Assembly: GCA_018105865.1 (NCBI GenBank)
Contig: CM030852.1
Span: 1,649,934-1,713,933, forward strand
Direction of reading: 5' to 3'
DNA from: Metaphire vulgaris
Lineage: Eukaryota; Annelida; Clitellata; Crassiclitellata; Megascolecidae
DNA length: 64,000 bases
In this document: one piece after another, positions 24,820-64,000 of the stretch
Layout of the letters: each line of letters starts with the position of its first letter
How positions within the stretch are numbered: the first letter of the stretch is position 1
Program-made: the position numbers and the translations under genes
Notes under the pieces: generated by a model
Database searches by the model: none
Told to the model about the DNA's origin: nothing
What the model saw: the letters and a program-made list of their open reading frames with translations, nothing else

Positions 24820-25077
24820 AGTGGCGCAGCCAGGATTTCAGAATAGGGAGGAAGACTTCGATATTTTTCGACCGAAAAGTCTTGACGAGCAAAAAAAGGC
24901 CGTCGACTCAAAACTTTAAACTCTACCATCTAATCTGCATTTTTCTCGATCTAACACCACCCCCTCCCTCTACTAAACACCGGTTTTGGACGAATATCAC
25001 GGCCGATCCCGATCCGAATAGGGGGGTCGGGCCCCCGTTGAATGGCCCGTTCCCCACCCGTCGCGGCTACGCCAATG
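24820..25077. mobile_element. CAGTGGCGTAGCC-family MITE
   Basis: Left CAGTGGCGCAGCCAGG, right CGCGGCTACGCCAATG, interior TTCGATATTTTTCGACC and AAAAGTCTTGACGAGC. Confidence 0.65.
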
Positions 25078-25286
25078 CAAACCCAAAGCAGCATTAGCAT
25101 CAACCCAAAATACTGAAAATTTGACTGCATTCAATCAAGGTAATCAATATACAGTTATTAAAATGTGCATGGTGGCTTCTCCAGATCTAAACCAAACGAA
25201 TTCATAGAAGACGGTTTAATTCTAAGGTTAACAAAATCAAAAGATTAGAGTTTAGAGCGTGTGTTACTTGGGTTTACAGAGCACAC

Positions 25287-25319
<33 letters not shown>

Positions 25320-25481
25320 GATGATGAAATGATAATAATAAATGATAATACAAATAATAATGATCATAATGATAATGATAAAGGTAATGATAATGACGAT
25401 GATAATGACGAAGATGATGACGACGATGATGATGATGACGACGACGATGATGTTAATGATGATGATGATGATGATGATGAA
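25287..25481. repeat. GAT/AAT/GAC repeat region
   Basis: Interrupted GAT, AATAAT and GACGAT runs. Confidence 0.9.
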
Positions 25482-25782
25482 TGTTTGTAATGAAATATTT
25501 GACCAATAGTTTATCTGACATAGGCAACAACATTCAGTCGTAACATCAAGCTAGTCTAACAGCATTCAAATGAAAAATAAACAGGCAAAGACAAGTAAGT
25601 AAGAAATACATAATGTCATCGAATGAATAAGTCACAAATTTCACAGATGGGAGTCAAACCCTATGGGTAAATACTGCAATAAGGTCACGTGACCAGCAAG
25701 TAAGACATAATAAGAAAAAAACGCAACCAAACGACGGCAAAGCCAAAGTGAGAATATTCACTCAATACTGACTAGTATTAAT

Positions 25783-25860
25783 TAACCCCTTAACTGGGAT
25801 CCCGGATATATCCGTCCATTTTACATCGAGTTACAGTTAAATACACGGTTAAGGGGTTAA
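25783..25860. mobile_element. TTAA MITE (piggyBac-like), copy 2
   Basis: TTAACCCCTTAACTGGGATC to CGGTTAAGGGGTTAA, 78 bp, nearly palindromic. Confidence 0.8.
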
Positions 25861-25896
25861 AAAGTATAATCACAAACGCGTAACCAAGTATGCTAA

Positions 25897-25981
25897 TACA
25901 GGGTGGCGCAAAAAAACGGACCATATTAAATGCTAAACCTAATTAATGTGTGACTAGTCCGTTTTTCTGCGCCACCCTGTA
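25897..25981. mobile_element. TA MITE (mariner-like), copy 1
   Basis: TACAGGGTGGCGCAAAAA and its inverse TTCTGCGCCACCCTGTA, 85 bp with only a short centre. TA flanks fit Tc1/mariner. Confidence 0.78.
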
Positions 25982-26342
25982 TAACTCTAAAAGACAACGA
26001 AAATAAAGAAGAAGACTAAATGACGAGTATGTGTGTTACGATGAACGCATTTGCAATCTTCTACTAAATATTTCTACGCTTAACACAACAGCGATATTAA
26101 TATCATCGGATACAAAAACAAAATGAGTGCACACCGACTCTCAACAAGAATACTGCTACAATTACTGGAGTAGTGAAGTGCCATCGTGCACTGCACTGCT
26201 CATTATAGATCTCACTCAATACACGATCGAAGACAAACTCAGACTACTGCTTAAGGCAAAGCTATACAAGATCCCATCAATTTCAGGTGATTCTTCAAAA
26301 TTCTTCACTAAGAACCCAACATAACACAATTTCACGATACAA

Positions 26343-26640
26343 CCAGCGGCCTCCTGGGGCTCGTCCATATAATACATATGCTAAAACAGGCATATTTTCA
26401 ACCACGCTTGCACATTGTAATATGCAAAATCTCTTAAATCCAACCCCCTCCCCCACCCCCACCCCCAAGGCGTACGTACTATTGAATGCCTGGCTCCCCA
26501 GTGCCCCCAACGAGGATAATATCCTTCTTGTATGTGCAGATTTATTTTAAAAAAATAGTTGGCACCTATGCTTAGAAGTTGCCATCCCAACGCCCAACCA
26601 CCCTCCCCCCCACTTGCCAAATCCCGGAGCCGCCGCCGTC
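26343..26640. mobile_element. hAT-like MITE forming the UNC79 3' flank
   Basis: Left CAGCGGCCTCCTGG and right CCCGGAGCCGCCGCCG, interior GCACCTATGCTTAGAAGTTG shared with copies near 27060, 48210 and 53655. The right end lies about 20 bp from the UNC79 stop codon. Confidence 0.6.
26541..26546 (-). promoter_or_regulatory. candidate UNC79 poly(A) signal
   Basis: AATAAA on the minus strand, 113 nt after the stop codon. It lies inside a hAT-like repeat; the sister copy of this repeat near 27045 has TTTATG at the same place. Other signals further on are possible. Confidence 0.35.
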
Positions 26641-26659
26641 TTAGCCCCGGACGAGACTC

Positions 26660-63331
<36,672 letters not shown>

Positions 63332-63472
63332 CTGAAAACAGAAAAATGGGATGCATTTATTAGAACGTCTGAAAATCTCCATAACATTCTGCATAAATAC
63401 CTCACAGTTATCCCGTCTTACCAAAAATATAATACAGAGAAAACTCTGGCCTATTACACGGTACTATTACTA

Positions 63473-63717
63473 CTGGCGTAAACACGAGGCTGCACGGGGT
63501 CCCGGCCCCCCTATTCGGATCGGGACCAGCGCTGAGATTCTTCGAAAACTGGTGAGTAGTTGGAGGTGGTAAGGATAGCATTATATCAAAGAAAAAAAAG
63601 CAAAAAAAGACTTTAAATCTTTGAAACAATGAACTTTTTTGTTTGACCTTCCAAGACTTTTTGGCAAAAAAAGTCAAAGTGTCCCCCCCCTATTCTGGAA
63701 TCCTGGCTGTGCCACTG
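63473..63717. mobile_element. CAGTGGCGTAGCC-family MITE, inverted
   Basis: TACTGGCGTAAACACGAGG to ATCCTGGCTGTGCCACTG, interior CCTATTCGGATCGGGACCAG as at 37840. Confidence 0.62.
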
Positions 63718-63869
63718 ACTATATTACGTGCACAACAAATTAAACTAAATCATACAAAACATGAATAGAATCCAGTGAATTTCCCTCAATTCAACTAATT
63801 CGATCGACAATGCGATATCTGGTCACATCAGATACAACTGATCACTCCATGAACATCAATTTGTGAATA

Positions 63870-63950
63870 TACAGGGTGGTGCAAAAAAAACTGGACTAGT
63901 CACATTTAGGTCTGCATTTAATATAGTCCGGTTTTTTGCATCACCCTGTA
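63870..63950. mobile_element. TA MITE (mariner-like), copy 4
   Basis: TACAGGGTGGTGCAAAAAAA to TTTTTTGCATCACCCTGTA; inverted centre relative to copies 2 and 3. Confidence 0.78.
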
Positions 63951-64000
63951 TAATAAATAATAGTATATTAATTCAAATGATGGATAACAACTCCTACCAA

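Overview
This is a nuclear eukaryotic window: many short exons with GT/AG introns, dense microsatellites, dispersed MITEs, LINE 3' tails and one large satellite array. Exon sequences match vertebrate UNC79 closely. The repeat style (LINE tails ending in GCGCTATATAAATT plus AAT or GAT runs, TTAA and TA MITEs, hAT-type MITEs) suggests a marine invertebrate, perhaps an echinoderm or other non-vertebrate deuterostome. That taxonomic call is an inference and is weak.

Layout. 1-3.3 kb: no gene recognised; trinucleotide runs and a 1.27-kb degenerate T5AGGG-type minisatellite. 3.35-9.23 kb (+): six exons that join in phase into the 3' part of a gene I cannot name; its product ends in a CaaX box (C-V-L-M). 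10.15-24.26 kb: about 42 tandem copies of a 332-bp satellite unit, with diverged relatives of the repeat on both flanks. 24.3-26.6 kb: MITEs and GAT repeats. 26.66-63.33 kb (-): 43 consecutive exons of UNC79, a large HEAT/ARM-type subunit of the NALCN sodium-leak channel complex, from a 15-nt microexon before the Cys-rich segment to the stop codon. All 43 exons join in phase to about 2,243 residues. The 5' end of UNC79 lies beyond the window.

The two genes are convergent (tail to tail), separated by 17.4 kb that is mostly satellite. UNC79 introns are heavily colonised by MITEs of at least four kinds (TTAA/piggyBac-like, TA/mariner-like, TA/pogo-like, 8-bp-TSD/hAT-like), LINE 3' tails, tRNA-derived SINEs and micro/minisatellites. 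Several of these touch splice sites. The clearest case is a 200-bp hAT-like MITE whose 8-bp target-site duplication spans an exon-intron junction, so the 5' splice site exists twice. A second is a minisatellite made of repeated donor-like GTAAGTATG sequence directly after another exon.
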